From Cupriavidus necator (GTDB lineage Bacteria; Pseudomonadota; Gammaproteobacteria; Burkholderiales; Burkholderiaceae), in assembly GCA_022041995.1 (NCBI GenBank), contig CP074381.1, forward strand, positions 2,108,001-2,172,000: a stretch of 64,000 nt of DNA. Direction: 5' to 3'. Of the stretch, positions 49,011 through 59,211 are shown one piece after another. The translations under genes and the position numbers were made by a program. The notes beneath the pieces are model-generated. The model ran no database searches. It saw only the letters and a list, made by a program, of their open reading frames with translations, and was not told the origin of the DNA. Positions within the stretch are counted from its first letter, which is position 1. Every line of letters begins with the position of its first letter.

Positions 49011-49775
49011 ATGAGCGACACGCTGCAACTGGAAACCCGCGGCAATACGCTGCTGATCACCATGAACCGGCCCCAGGCGAAAAACGCCATGGACTTCGAG
49101 ACCGCGACGGCACTGGCCGCCGCCATCGACCAGCTGGAAAGCCGCGACGACCTGAGCGTGGCCATCCTGACCGGCGCGGGCGGCACCTTCTGCTCGGGCA
49201 TGGACCTGAAAGGCTTTCTGGAAGGCAAGCGCCCGAGCCTGCCCGGCCGCGGCTTTGGCGGGCTGACCGAGAAGCCGCCGCGCAAGGTGCTGATCGCCGC
49301 CGTGGAAGGCTATGCGCTGGCCGGCGGCTTCGAGCTGGCGCTGGCGTGCGACCTGGTCGTCTCGTCGAAAGCGGCCAAGTTCGGCCTGCCGGAAGTCAAG
49401 CGCGGCCTGGTGGCGGGCGCCGGCGGCCTGATGCGCCTGCCGCGCCGGGTGCCGTACCACATCGCCATGGAATACGCGCTGACCGGCAATATGCTGGGCG
49501 CCGAACAGGCCCACGCCTATGGCCTGATCAACCGCCTGACCGAACCGGGCCAGGCGCTGGAAGGCGCGCTCGCACTGGCCGACGAGATCGGTGCCAACGG
49601 CCCGCTGGCGGTTGCCGTCACCAAGCAGATCGTGGCCGAGTCCGCCGACTGGAGCGCCGAAGAGATGTTCGAGCGCCAGCGCCCGCTGCTGGCGCCGGTG
49701 TTCACCTCGGCCGACGCCCGCGAGGGGGCCGCCGCGTTCGCCGAGAAGCGCAAGCCGGTGTGGACCGGCAAGTGA
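49011..49775 (+). CDS. enoyl-CoA hydratase/isomerase (crotonase)
   Basis: 254 residues. Oxyanion-hole segments GGTFCSGMDLKGFLEG and AAVEGYALAGGFELALACDL are well conserved; GLPEVKRGLVAGAGGLMRLP places Glu at the first catalytic position. It is more EchA-like than the crotonase at 45016, so the block encodes two distinct enoyl-CoA hydratases or isomerases. It follows the HSD10-like gene by 42 bases and ends just before a strong hairpin. With thiolase and dehydrogenase it completes hydration, oxidation and thiolysis of an enoyl-CoA. Confidence 0.92.
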   Translation: MSDTLQLETRGNTLLITMNRPQAKNAMDFETATALAAAIDQLESRDDLSVAILTGAGGTFCSGMDLKGFLEGKRPSLPGRGFGGLTEKPPRKVLIAAVEGYALAGGFELALACDLVVSSKAAKFGLPEVKRGLVAGAGGLMRLPRRVPYHIAMEYALTGNMLGAEQAHAYGLINRLTEPGQALEGALALADEIGANGPLAVAVTKQIVAESADWSAEEMFERQRPLLAPVFTSADAREGAAAFAEKRKPVWTGK

Positions 49776-49823
49776 TGGCCCACGCCAGGCGGACGGCATT
49801 GATGCCATCCGCGCTGCACTAGA

Positions 49824-49850
49824 GAACGGCCGGCCGCAAGCCGGCCGTTC
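49824..49850 (+). terminator. strong hairpin after crotonase
   Basis: An 11-bp perfect stem (GAACGGCCGGC / GCCGGCCGTTC) with a 5-base CGCAA loop, followed by TTG. The T-run is short, so it may be a partial terminator or mRNA-end stabiliser between the catabolic genes and the Bug receptor gene. Confidence 0.6.
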
Positions 49851-49894
49851 TTGCATTGCCAAGCAGCACACAGACCAGAACATGGAGGAGACCC

Positions 49895-50887
49895 ATGAAA
49901 CACAAGCTGCCCGAATCGTTGTTCAACACGTCCGCTGCCCTGCTGCTGGCGACCGCCGCCGCCACGCTGCCGGTGGCGGCCAGCGCCGCGGCCTGGCCTG
50001 AGCGCCCCATCACCATCATCGTGCCCGGCGCGCCGGGCGGCACCACCGACATCCCGACGCGGCTGGTGGCACAGAAGCTGTCGGCCATCCTGGGCCAGCC
50101 GGTGGTGGTCGACAACAAGCCCGGCAGCGGCGGCGTCATCGGCACGCAGGCCTTCATGCGCGCGGCGCCGGACGGCTACACGCTGCTGGTCGGCAACACC
50201 GGCTCGCACGCGATCAACTACAGCGCCTACAAGCAGTTGTCCTACCAGCCGCAGGACTTCATGCCGCTGACGGACCTGATCTCGTTTGCCAACGTGCTGG
50301 TGGTCGGCGCGCAGGCGCCGGTGCGCAGCGTGGCCGAGCTGGTGGCGCAGCTCAAGCAGTCCCCGGGCAAGTATTCCTACGCCTCGGCCGGCATCGGGCA
50401 GACCACGCACCTGACGGCAGAGCTGTTCCGGCTGCGCACGGGCACCGAAGTGATTCACGTGCCGTACAAGGGGTCGACACCAGCCACGACCTCGGTGCTG
50501 GCGGGCGGAACCACCTTCATGTTCGACAACCTGACGCAGGCGCTGCCGCAGATCCGCGCCGGCAAGCTGCGCGCGCTTGCGGTGACCAGCGCCGAGCGCC
50601 TGCCCGCCCTGCCGGACGTGCCGACGATGGCGCAGGCCGGCGTGAAGGATTTCGTGGTGATGGGCTGGCTGGGCTTCTTTGCGGCGGCCAAGACCCCGCC
50701 GGCCATTGCCGCCACGCTGCAGGAAGCGCTGTGCAAGGCCATGCGCGACCCCGAGGTGGTGGCCAGGTTCCGCGACATGGGCGGCATCCCGGGCGGCGAA
50801 CCGCAGCCGAAGTTCGCCGCGCTGGTCAGCGGCGACATCAAGCGCTGGGGCGAGACCATCCGTGCATCCAAGGTCAGCCTGGACTAG
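49895..50887 (+). CDS. Bug/TctC-type periplasmic solute receptor
   Basis: 330 residues from the ATG at 49895 with GGAGGAG upstream. Sec signal (ALLLATAAATLPVAASAAAW), then Bug signatures PITIIVPGAPGGTTDIPTRL, VVVDNKPGSGGVIGTQAFMR, APDGYTLLVGNTGSHAINYS and a C-terminal LPDVPTMAQAGVKDFVVMGW. A periplasmic binding protein for a carboxylate-like compound, likely the growth substrate of the adjacent acyl-CoA pathway. No TctAB permease genes lie nearby. It is preceded and followed by hairpins. Confidence 0.93.
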   Translation: MKHKLPESLFNTSAALLLATAAATLPVAASAAAWPERPITIIVPGAPGGTTDIPTRLVAQKLSAILGQPVVVDNKPGSGGVIGTQAFMRAAPDGYTLLVGNTGSHAINYSAYKQLSYQPQDFMPLTDLISFANVLVVGAQAPVRSVAELVAQLKQSPGKYSYASAGIGQTTHLTAELFRLRTGTEVIHVPYKGSTPATTSVLAGGTTFMFDNLTQALPQIRAGKLRALAVTSAERLPALPDVPTMAQAGVKDFVVMGWLGFFAAAKTPPAIAATLQEALCKAMRDPEVVARFRDMGGIPGGEPQPKFAALVSGDIKRWGETIRASKVSLD

Positions 50888-50900
50888 CTGTACCAGGTGC

Positions 50901-50933
50901 CGGGCCGCCTTTGGCAAAGCGGAAGGCGGCCCG
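50901..50933 (+). terminator. hairpin after Bug receptor gene
   Basis: An 11-bp perfect stem (CGGGCCGCCTT / AAGGCGGCCCG) with an 11-base loop, 14 bases after the stop. There is no long T-run; terminator-like end of the catabolic operon. Confidence 0.55.
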
Positions 50934-51081
50934 GCCCAAAGCCAAATTGACACGGTGGGGCCTGCGACATACCCTCGCCCTACCCTGCGGTATATTCAGC
51001 GCTTACTTAAATACCAGTACATTCAATACATAGAAAGCGCCGCGGGACCCACAACGATAACGACAGCGACGAGACCACACC

Positions 51082-52326
51082 GTGCCCACCCCCACCGCGC
51101 CTTCCCGCTACGAAGCCCTGCGCCCGGCCTTGCCGATCCTGATCGGCGCCTCCGTGATGCTCAGCCTGGCCATGGGCCTGCGCCAGAGCCTTGGCATCTT
51201 CATGCCGCCGCTGACGCGGGACATCGGTATCTCGGTATCGGATTTCACCATCGCCATCGCGGTACAGAACCTGGCGTGGGGCCTGCTGCAGCCGCTGGCC
51301 GGGGCCTGGGCCACGCGGATCGGCTTCCGGCCGCTGATGCTGGCCGGCTCGCTGCTTTATGTGACCGGACTGGTGCTGCTGGCGACCGCGCACAGCATGG
51401 TCGGCATCACACTGGGCGCGGGCGTGGCCATTGGCGCATCGATGGCCTGCACCGGCAGCGCCCTGGCGATGGCGGTAGCGGCGCGGCCGGTGTCGGCGGC
51501 GCTGCGCAGCACGGTGCTGGGGCTGGTGTCTGGCGCGGGCTCGCTGGGCGCGCTGCTGGCGGCGCCGATCGGGCAGATGGTGACGCAGGCCTACGGCTGG
51601 CGCACCGGGCTGGCAGCGTTCGTGCTGCTGGCGCTGGTGATGCTGCCCGCGGCGTGGTTTGCCGGGCGCGTGGACCGGTTGCCGCTGGTGTCGCCCGCGG
51701 GGCGCGGCCAGGACAGCGCGCGTGAAGCGCTGGGCACCGCGCTGCGGCACGCGCCGTTCGTGGTGATGGCACTGGCGTATTTCGTCTGCGGCATGCAGCT
51801 GGTCTTCCTGACCACGCACCTGCCGTCATATCTGGACGTGTGCGGCATGGACCCGATGCTCAGCGCGCAGGCGCTGGGCGTGATCGGCGGCTTCAACGTG
51901 CTGGGCAGCATCTTCTTCGGCTGGGCCGGAGGCCGCTTCAACAAGCTGATGCTGCTGGGCGGCATCTATACGATTCGGTCGCTGGCGCTGACCTGGTACT
52001 TCTCGTCGGCGCCCACGCCGCAGAGCACGCTGGTGTTCGCCGCGGTGATGGGCTTCCTGTGGCTGGGCGTGGCGCCACTGGTATCGGGCTGGATCGCCGA
52101 GACCTTCGGGCTGCGCTGGCAGGCCATGCTGGGCGGCGTGGCGTTCTTCAGCCACCAGATCGGCAGCTTTCTCGGCGCCTTCGGCGGTGGGCTGGTCTAC
52201 GACGCGCTGGGTTCCTACACCGTGGCGTGGCAGGTCGGCGTGACGTTGGGGCTGGCCGCGGGTCTGGCGCAAATTGCATTTGCCGCGGCCACGCGGCGGC
52301 AGCCGCCGCTGATGGCCACTTCCTGA
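51082..52326 (+). CDS. MFS transporter
   Basis: 414 residues, 12 TM segments, from a GTG at 51082 (no nearby in-frame ATG would keep TM1). The N-terminal half has [20 protein letters not shown] and [20 protein letters not shown] with the loop 2-3 motif weakened. The C-half includes [20 protein letters not shown]. The pattern is near the oxalate/formate and monocarboxylate groups of MFS. A good -35 box (TTGACA, 50947-50952) lies about 130 bases upstream in an otherwise AT-richer leader. Substrate unknown, perhaps a short organic acid. Confidence 0.88.
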   Translation: MPTPTAPSRYEALRPALPILIGASVMLSLAMGLRQSLGIFMPPLTRDIGISVSDFTIAIAVQNLAWGLLQPLAGAWATRIGFRPLMLAGSLLYVTGLVLLATAHSMVGITLGAGVAIGASMACTGSALAMAVAARPVSAALRSTVLGLVSGAGSLGALLAAPIGQMVTQAYGWRTGLAAFVLLALVMLPAAWFAGRVDRLPLVSPAGRGQDSAREALGTALRHAPFVVMALAYFVCGMQLVFLTTHLPSYLDVCGMDPMLSAQALGVIGGFNVLGSIFFGWAGGRFNKLMLLGGIYTIRSLALTWYFSSAPTPQSTLVFAAVMGFLWLGVAPLVSGWIAETFGLRWQAMLGGVAFFSHQIGSFLGAFGGGLVYDALGSYTVAWQVGVTLGLAAGLAQIAFAAATRRQPPLMATS

Positions 52327-52429
52327 AGCGCCGGCGCCGGCCCGCCCCGAACGGGGGATGCGGAGGGCGCGCTTAGCACCTAGCATGGATCCTGAGCGGT
52401 CCGGTCTTGGATCCTCAGGCCTTTTCAAG

Positions 52430-52452
52430 CCCGCCCCCGCGCGGGTTTTTTT
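52430..52452 (+). terminator. Rho-independent terminator before purT
   Basis: Stem CCCGC / GCGGG with a 6-base loop followed by seven T; 104 bases after the MFS stop. Just upstream, GGATCCTGAG and GGATCCTCAG form a near-perfect direct repeat. Confidence 0.75.
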
Positions 52453-52588
52453 ATGCTTCTTCGCTGAATTGGGTGGCACGCCCGCCAGGCGCCCTTCCCT
52501 GGCCCATGCCAATATGCGCCCCCGCCGGCGCCACAGACAGCCCCCAACACGTACAATCTCGGCTTTCCTTCCCGTCCCACCCGCTGCC

Positions 52589-53794
52589 ATGACCACCCTC
52601 GGAACGCCTCTCTCCCCCTCCGCCACCAAAGTGATGCTGCTCGGCTCCGGCGAGCTGGGCAAGGAAGTGCTGATTGCACTGCAGCGCCTGGGTGTGGAAA
52701 CCATCGCCGTCGACCGCTATGACAATGCACCCGGCCAGCAGGTAGCCCACCACGCGCGCACCATCGCCATGAGCGACCCGGACCAGCTCAAGGCGCTGAT
52801 CGAGGCGGAAAAGCCGCACCTGGTCGTGCCCGAGATCGAGGCCATCGCCACGCCCATGCTGGAAACGCTGGAAGCCGCCGGCACCGTGCGCGTGATCCCC
52901 ACCGCCCGCGCCGCGCGCCTGACCATGGACCGCGAGGGCATCCGCCGCCTGGCCGCCGAATCGCTCGGCCTGCCGACCAGCCCGTACAAGTTCTGCGATT
53001 CGCTGGATGAACTGCAGGCTGCCATCGACGGCGGCATCGGCTACCCGTGCGTGGTCAAGCCGGTGATGAGCAGCTCCGGCAAGGGCCAGAGCAAGATCGA
53101 CGGGCCCGAGGGCGTCAAGGCAGCCTGGGACTACGCCATGGCCGGCGGCCGCGTCAGCCACGGCCGCGTGATCGTGGAAGGCTTTATCGATTTCGACTAC
53201 GAGATCACGCTGCTGACGGTGCGCGCCGTGGGCGCCAGCGGGCAGGTGGAGACGCAGTTCTGCGCCCCGATCGGCCACGTCCAGGTCAGCGGCGATTACG
53301 TCGAGAGCTGGCAGCCGCAGCCGATGCACCCCGCTGCGCTGGAAACCGCCCAGCGCATCGCGCAGGCGGTCACGGCAGACCTGGGCGGCATGGGCCTGTT
53401 CGGCGTGGAGCTGTTCATCAAGGGCGAGCAGGTCTGGTTCAGCGAAGTCAGCCCGCGCCCGCACGACACTGGCATGGTCACCATGGCCACGCAATGGCAG
53501 AGCGAGTTCGAGCTGCATGCGCGCGCCATCCTGGGCCTGCCGGTCGACACCACGCTGCGCAGCCCCGGCGCCAGCGCCGTGATCTACGGCGGCGTGGATG
53601 CCCAGGGCGTGGTCTTCGATGGCGTGGACCAGGCACTTAGCGTACCGCAGACCGAGGTGCGCCTGTTCGGCAAGCCCGAGAGCTTCGTCAAGCGCCGCAT
53701 GGGTGTGGCACTGGCCTACGCGGACGATGTCGACACCGCCCGCACCCGGGCCAAGGAAGCTGCCAGCCGCGTGCGTCCGCGCGCGGTCGGCTGA
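52589..53794 (+). CDS. purT: formate-dependent phosphoribosylglycinamide formyltransferase
   Basis: 401 residues, an ATP-grasp enzyme that makes formyl-GAR from GAR, formate and ATP in purine synthesis. N-domain: [20 protein letters not shown] and [23 protein letters not shown]-grasp loop: [17 protein letters not shown]. Metal/active-site region: [20 protein letters not shown] followed by [13 protein letters not shown], all diagnostic of PurT. The start at 52589 was chosen because the longer frame runs through the terminator. A housekeeping gene in its own unit; it converges with the MscS-type gene 14 bases away. Confidence 0.96.
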   Translation: MTTLGTPLSPSATKVMLLGSGELGKEVLIALQRLGVETIAVDRYDNAPGQQVAHHARTIAMSDPDQLKALIEAEKPHLVVPEIEAIATPMLETLEAAGTVRVIPTARAARLTMDREGIRRLAAESLGLPTSPYKFCDSLDELQAAIDGGIGYPCVVKPVMSSSGKGQSKIDGPEGVKAAWDYAMAGGRVSHGRVIVEGFIDFDYEITLLTVRAVGASGQVETQFCAPIGHVQVSGDYVESWQPQPMHPAALETAQRIAQAVTADLGGMGLFGVELFIKGEQVWFSEVSPRPHDTGMVTMATQWQSEFELHARAILGLPVDTTLRSPGASAVIYGGVDAQGVVFDGVDQALSVPQTEVRLFGKPESFVKRRMGVALAYADDVDTARTRAKEAASRVRPRAVG

Positions 53795-53808
53795 GCATCA
53801 GGCGCAGG

Positions 53809-55140
53809 TCAGATCGGATGGCTGCCCGCGGCGGCGGCGTGGGCAGGTGCATGATGGACGGTGGCCTGTGCTGCCGCCACCTGCGCAGCGGCCAGCACCG
53901 GCGAGATGCGCACGCCGCTCAGGTCCGCGCCTGACGGCGCCTGGTACAGGCGCAGGCCCAGCTCAGGCAGGATCGCCAGCAGGTGGTCGAAGACATCGCC
54001 CTGGATGCGCTCATAGTCCATCCACGCAGTCAGCGCGGTAAAGCAGTAGATCTCCACCGGGATGCCCTGCGAATCGGGCTCCATCATGCGCACGTTCAGC
54101 AGCAGATCGTGGTGGATCTCCGGGTGCGCCTTCAGGTAGGCAATGCCATAGGCGCGGAAGGTGCCGACATTGGTCAGCCGGCGCCGGTTGACCGGGTCAT
54201 TGCCGGCCGCAGTCAGCAGGCGGTTGGCCTCGTCGACCTCGGCCTGCTTCTCTTCCAGGTAGTCGTGCAGCAGCCGGAAGCGCATCAGCGCCTGCACTTC
54301 CCGGTCCTCCAGGAAGCGCACGCTGCCCGCATCCAGCCGCAACGTACGCTTGATGCGCCGCGCGCCGGATTCGAACATCTGCCGGTAGTTGCGGTAGCTC
54401 TCGGAGAACAGCTTGTAGGTCGGCACCGTGGTCACGGTGTTGTCCCAGTTCTGCACCTTGACCGTATGCAGGGCGATGTCCTTGACGTAGCCGTCGGCAT
54501 TGCACTGGGGCATCTCGATCCAGTCGCCGATGCGCAGCATATCGTTGGAGGTCAGCTGGGTACTGGCCACCAGCGACAGCAGCGTGTCCTTGAACACCAG
54601 CAGCAGTACCGCCGACAATGCGCCCAGGCCAGACAGCATCCACAGCGGCGAGCGGTTGATCAGGATCGACAGCACCAGCACCGAACACACCAGCCCCAGC
54701 CCGAGCCGCCCCACCTGGATATAGCCCTTGATCGAGCGCGTCTGCGCCCTGCGGCTGCTGGCGTATACGTCCTGCCAGGCACTCAGCACGCCGCCAAGCA
54801 TCAGGAAAAAGCAGATCCACAGGCCGGCATGCGCCAGGCGCTCGACGGCCAGCGCATAGCGGCCCATGTGCGGCACTTCGCCAATGCCGACGGTGATCAC
54901 CCCGAAACCGACCGCATAGCCAAAGCGCCGATAGGCACGATAACGCGTCAGCGCCTTGCTCCAGGGCCCCTTGCCCCATACCGTCAGCAAGCGATGGGCG
55001 ATGCGCGACATGACATGGCCGAACAGCCACTGCGCCACCACGGCGATCAGCACCAGCACCAGCAGGTACAAGGCAATCTGGGCCCACGGATGGGCAGGAA
55101 TACGTTGCTGGAACAGTTCCAGCAGGGCATCGAAACTCAT
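53809..55140 (-). CDS. MscS-family mechanosensitive channel (YbdG-like)
   Basis: 443 residues. Five or so N-terminal TM helices end in the pore-lining TM3 (LSGLGALSAVLLLVFKDTLL, SLVASTQLTSNDMLRIGDWI). The MscS beta-domain continues with PQCNADGYVKDIALHTVKVQ, NWDNTVTTVPTYKLFSESYR, and a large C-terminal cytoplasmic domain (EIYCFTALTAWMDYERIQGD). The size and the DWIEMP and ADGYV variants fit the YbdG/MscM branch. It opens under membrane tension on osmotic downshock to release solutes. Confidence 0.94.
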   Translation of the reverse strand: MSFDALLELFQQRIPAHPWAQIALYLLVLVLIAVVAQWLFGHVMSRIAHRLLTVWGKGPWSKALTRYRAYRRFGYAVGFGVITVGIGEVPHMGRYALAVERLAHAGLWICFFLMLGGVLSAWQDVYASSRRAQTRSIKGYIQVGRLGLGLVCSVLVLSILINRSPLWMLSGLGALSAVLLLVFKDTLLSLVASTQLTSNDMLRIGDWIEMPQCNADGYVKDIALHTVKVQNWDNTVTTVPTYKLFSESYRNYRQMFESGARRIKRTLRLDAGSVRFLEDREVQALMRFRLLHDYLEEKQAEVDEANRLLTAAGNDPVNRRRLTNVGTFRAYGIAYLKAHPEIHHDLLLNVRMMEPDSQGIPVEIYCFTALTAWMDYERIQGDVFDHLLAILPELGLRLYQAPSGADLSGVRISPVLAAAQVAAAQATVHHAPAHAAAAGSHPI

Positions 55141-55271
55141 GGAGGGGCAACTTTATAGCCAGTGACTTGGCGAGATAGTGTACAGAACCTGCCCGCCCCC
55201 CCGCCACAGGCCCAAAGGCACCGCGAGCCGTCCCTGTCCGCGGCGCACCGTGAGTCTCGCCACCCCGGCCG

Positions 55272-55560
55272 TCAGTTCGGCTCCAAGCGGGCGCGCCTCA
55301 TGACGTCCAGCCACTTCGCGCTCTCGGCAAGATTGAAGCGCGCGAATTCCTCCGCTGTCAGCTTGCTCGGCTCGACGCCGTAGGCCTGCATCCGCTGCTG
55401 CACGGCCGGCAGGGCAGAGGCGTCATGCGAACGAGGGGCCAACCGCCAAAAGCCGGGTACGACCGGCTGGGCTAACAGAGCGAGCTGGCCGAAGTCGACT
55501 ATCAAACCGGGCATAGTACCAATACACATATGGTGCGGAACTTGCGTTAATGCCGGATGC
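55272..55560 (-). pseudogene. Bug-type receptor C-terminal relic
   Basis: The last 50 codons are clearly a Bug/TctC C-terminus (PAVQQRMQAYGVEPSKLTAE, EFARFNLAESAKWLDVMRRA, RLEPN, stop at 55272-55274). The sequence before them no longer follows the family and lacks a start or signal peptide. About 270 residues are missing. It lies just upstream of, and facing away from, the LysR gene at 55726, where an intact Bug gene often sits in this lineage. Confidence 0.6.
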
Positions 55561-55725
55561 CTGTTGAGCGATGGATCTAGCCACATCTCCACCGAGGGAT
55601 CCATTGACGCCCAAAGTCCAGGGAGGGGCGGGCTCCGACCGGGAAAGCGCTGAAGCCACGTCGGTTCGAAATGGCGGAACGGTTGAACGTCATAACTAGC
55701 TGAAGAGGGCACACCCCCCAAAATT

Positions 55726-56598
55726 ATGAAGGCATTAGATGCTCAGATAAGGCTATTCCTGGCAATAGCGCAGGCCCGCTCCATTTCAGGCGCTGCAATG
55801 ACGCTTGGTCTAACCCAATCCGGCTTGAGCCGTCAGCTGGCCCACCTCGAGGCAGCAGTAGGTCAAAAATTGTGCGACCGCCACGGGCGCGGGGTCTCCC
55901 TTACTGACGCAGGCCACAAACTGCAGGCTGCCGCCCAGGCCGCATATGACGTTATCGACAATACGATTCTCCAGTTGTGCGAGGAGCAAGGAGTCAGCCA
56001 AGGCAGTCTCCGAGTGGCTGTTATTCATACCCTCAGCTACTACTTCATGCCAGACGTTGTCTCCCGATTCATGAGCCAGCGCCCAAATGCCAATGTCTCG
56101 CTCATGGGGCGGAGTTCACCTGAAGTTGTTGAGCTGGTGGAGACGGGCAAAGCGGATATAGGCTTTGTTTACGACGTTGCGGTAGCCTCAGATGCCGTAG
56201 AAATCGTGCCGCTATTCGACGATGTCATGACGTTGATCGTCAGCCAAAACTCGCCCTCGGTCGCACTCGAAGGGGTCGACCTAGAGGCACAAAGACTACC
56301 GCTTGTCGCTTTTCCTGCGCACTATGCGCTAAGACGAATGCTGCACAGGAAGGGACTTGACACAAATGTCGTGGCGGAAGTGGACACGGTTGATGCGATG
56401 CTCAGGCTCGTCGCATCAACCGGCGGTCAGTGCGTTTTACCAGACCGAGTACCGACACAACTGCTCGAGAACTATGGGCTGTCACGAGTGCGAATAACAA
56501 ATCCTCGTCTCAGTCGGCGCGTTGTCGCCATTACCAAGCGAGAAAAAGCTCAAACAGCGCTGGTGAAACACATACTGAAGATCGCTCAAACGGTCTGA
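55726..56598 (+). CDS. LysR-family transcriptional regulator
   Basis: 290 residues. N-terminal HTH: DAQIRLFLAIAQARSISGAA, MTLGLTQSGLSRQLAHLEAA, VGQKLCDRHGRGVSLTDAGH. It is followed by the periplasmic-binding-protein-like effector domain (LRVAVIHTLSYYFMPDVVSR, ETGKADIGFVYDVAVASDAV). The base composition is less GC-rich than most of the window. It stands 200 bases upstream of a class II aldolase-MFS-isomerase operon on the same strand and probably activates it. Confidence 0.93.
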   Translation: MKALDAQIRLFLAIAQARSISGAAMTLGLTQSGLSRQLAHLEAAVGQKLCDRHGRGVSLTDAGHKLQAAAQAAYDVIDNTILQLCEEQGVSQGSLRVAVIHTLSYYFMPDVVSRFMSQRPNANVSLMGRSSPEVVELVETGKADIGFVYDVAVASDAVEIVPLFDDVMTLIVSQNSPSVALEGVDLEAQRLPLVAFPAHYALRRMLHRKGLDTNVVAEVDTVDAMLRLVASTGGQCVLPDRVPTQLLENYGLSRVRITNPRLSRRVVAITKREKAQTALVKHILKIAQTV

Positions 56599-56798
56599 GG
56601 TAGTACGCGCAGTCATAGGAAGTATGAGCGCTCCGCGCTATCACAGTCCCTTCTGACTTCCCATAATCCAGTTGTACCGACATCCCACCGGCCAAGTCGG
56701 GATGGTGCCGAAGTGTGCCCCCCCACGAGGGGCAACAGAGGCGTTCTGGAGTCGCCGGGCCCAGTCTATGCCCGGCAACCAATACGACTGGAAACAAA

Positions 56799-57550
56799 AT
56801 GGAACTTCGCTCTAAGGAATACTTCGACGAACGCGCAACGCAGGAGATGCGTGCCCATCTCAAGCCTCGCGAGCGCACGCTGCAGCAAACGCTGGCCTAT
56901 GCTTGCCGCATCCTGGCCATGACCGGGCAGGATGCTGGCTTGGCTGGCCAGATCAGTGCACGCTCGGAGCGCCCAGGCGCCTACTGGACCCTGCGCTTCG
57001 GCCTGGGTTTTGACGAGGCCACCGAAGCCGACTTTATTGAAGTCGACCAAGACCTGAATACCCTCAGCGGCATTGGGATGGCGAATCCGGCAACGCGGTT
57101 CCATCTGTGGGTTTATGCCGATCGCCCCAACACCCATAGCATCATCCATACGCATTCTCCGTATGTGTCGGCACTTGCCGCGGCCAAGCAACCGCTAATC
57201 GTATCGCAAATGGACATGACGCCGTTTCACAACGATTGCGCGTTCCTTGCGGAATGGCCTGGCGTTCCATCGCTGACCAGGAGGGCGTGATCATATCCGG
57301 CGCTCTGGGCACCAACCGCTCGATCCTGCTGGCCAGCCACGGTCAGCTAACCACCGGATGTAGCGTGCAAGAAGCGACCTATCTTTCTGTCTACATGGAG
57401 CGCGCTGCCCGCATGCAGGTGCGCGCCCGCACCTTCGGGCCGCTTACCCCACTACCCGACGATCTCGCCCGTGAAGCTCACGACTATCTGCTCAAGCCTT
57501 CGATCGTCAACGGTACCTTTGATTACTGGTGCCGCCAGACGGAGCGTTGA
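56799..57550 (+). pseudogene. class II aldolase/adducin-family protein, frameshifted
   Basis: Two frames give a 250-residue class II aldolase-fold protein. First frame: LQQTLAYACRILAMTGQDAG, HLWVYADRPNTHSIIHTHSP (the His-x-His zinc ligands) and YVSALAAAKQPLIVSQMDMT. Second: ADQEGVIISGALGTNRSILL and ASHGQLTTGCSVQEATYLSV (third His). They meet at CC (57267-57268); one more C gives WPGVPIADQEGV. Members cleave or decarboxylate hydroxy acids, or act on sugar phosphates. Proximity to an MFS uptake gene suggests a catabolic role. Confidence 0.85.
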
Positions 57551-57943
57551 GTCGCACCACCTTCGGCCTTCGGCCCCAAAAGACGAACCACGACCTCCAG
57601 CATGATTTTACCCCGTTAGCAAAGGTGGCGAGTGTTCCCATGGCCATCTTGGCCCGCGAGACTGGCACTACCAGCCAACCCGCTTTTCGGTAGCGAGCGG
57701 CTGGTCCTTCGGAAGGGGACAGGGTCATACCGAGATTGGCACGCACAGATGCCACTAGTCAGCACTGGAGACGCAATGAATAGCCCCGTAAAGCAAACAT
57801 CGACCACCACCGGCACCGTACATATCCCCAAAGCAAAGAAGCGTGCATTTGAGTGACCACGCTCGAGCACATCGCCCCATCAAGCAAGTCACAGAGGCAT
57901 TCTATGTATCCCGCCAATTCACAAGCAGGCATCGCCAGCGCAA
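57551..57943. other. gap between aldolase and MFS genes, with a possible 26-codon ORF
   Basis: No full gene. A short frame at 57776-57856 (MNSPVKQTSTTTGTVHIPKA to KKRAFE) has GGAG five bases before its ATG and may be a small peptide or the start of a lost gene. A second start at 57904 (AGAGG at 7 bases; MYPANSQAGIASANAGT) is out of frame with the MFS gene by one base and could be its true beginning if a base has been added near 57950. Confidence 0.35.
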
Positions 57944-59211
57944 ATGCCGGGACGGCCAAGCAGCACACCGTCGCAGGCATTTGCCAGCATGCTCGGCACG
58001 ACTATCGAGTGGTACGACTTCTTCATTTATGGAACTGCCGCCGCGTTAATTTTCAACAAGATCTTCTTTCCCAGCTTCGATCCGATCAGTGGGACCCTCG
58101 CCGCGTTCGCGACCTACTCCGTCGGCTTCTTCGCCCGGCCTCTTGGAGGCATTGTCTTCGGCCACTTTGGTGACAAGGTTGGGCGAAAATCCATGCTGCT
58201 GATCACGTTGATGATGATGGGTATCCCGACCATCATCATCGGCCTCATTCCAACCTACGAGCAAATTGGTTACTGGGCCGCCGTGATCCTCGTATTGATG
58301 CGCCTTCTCCAGGGGCTCGCCGTCGGCGGCGAATGGGGCGGCGCCGTGCTCATGGCTGTGGAACATGCCCCCGAAGGCAAAAAAGGCTTCTTCGGTAGTC
58401 TTCCTCAAACTGGCGTCGCTCCTGGCCTCATCCTCTCATCGTTGGCAATGGCAAGCGTTGCGAGACTGCCTGAGGCGGATATGTTGAATTGGGGCTGGCG
58501 CATTCCGTTCCTGGCCAGTGCGTTGCTTCTGGCTGTCGGATGGTTCATCCGCATCCGCGTCGCCGAGTCCCCTGACTTTGAAAAGGTTAAGCAAAGAGGC
58601 CATGAGGTCGAGGTGCCGGTGGTCCATGTCGTCAAACACCACTGGTTGTCGTTGCTCAAGGTATCCGGCGCGCGGATGGCGGAAGTCACGTGGTTCTACA
58701 CGGTCGCTACCTTTGCCCTGACCTACGGTACGGTAACACTTGGTTTACCCAAGACGATGATGCTGAATGCCGTGATCGCGGGCGCTGCCGTCGCACTGTT
58801 CACAATGCCTCTCACTGGCTTGCTCGGGGATAAGATCGGGCATAGGAAGATCTTTGTGGTCGGATCGGTCGGAATCTGCCTCTTCGGGTTCGCGTTTTTT
58901 AAGCTTCTTGGCTCGGGAAGCGTCGGCGCTGTATATCTCGCCATGGTGATCGCAATCGGCCTTATCTATGCCATGCTGTACGGCCCCGAAGGTAGCCTAT
59001 TTTCTGTGCAATTCCCCCGGAAGTTCGCTACAGTGGTATTTCCCTTGCCGTGCAAGTCTCTGGTGCTATCGGTGGCGGACTGGCCCCACTGGTGGCGACC
59101 TGGCTGCTTAAGCTCGGCCAAGGTAGTCCGCTGTATCTCGCCGGCTACCTCACTGCCCTGGGGTGCTTGTCGATCTTCTGTGTATCTCGCATGAAGGCAA
59201 CTGAGCAATGA
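57944..59211 (+). pseudogene. MFS transporter of the metabolite:H+ symporter type, frameshifted
   Basis: From the ATG at 57944 the frame gives the MHS-family start: SQAFASMLGTTIEWYDFFIY, GTAAALIFNKIFFPSFDP, then ARPLGGIVFGHFGDKVGRKS and MRLLQGLAVGGEWGGAVLMA. Near the end the frame breaks at CCCCC (59014-59018). One more C restores the last helices (AVQVSGAIGGGLAPLVATWL, SPLYLAGYLTALGCLSIFCV) and a TGA at 59209 that overlaps the next gene as ATGA. Without repair it stops at 59194 in unrelated sequence. Proton-coupled uptake of an organic acid or similar; see the preceding gap for an alternative start. Confidence 0.87.

Noticed and set aside
49517..50953. 478-codon leftward frame
   Set aside because: Antisense to the crotonase and Bug receptor genes, His/Arg-rich.
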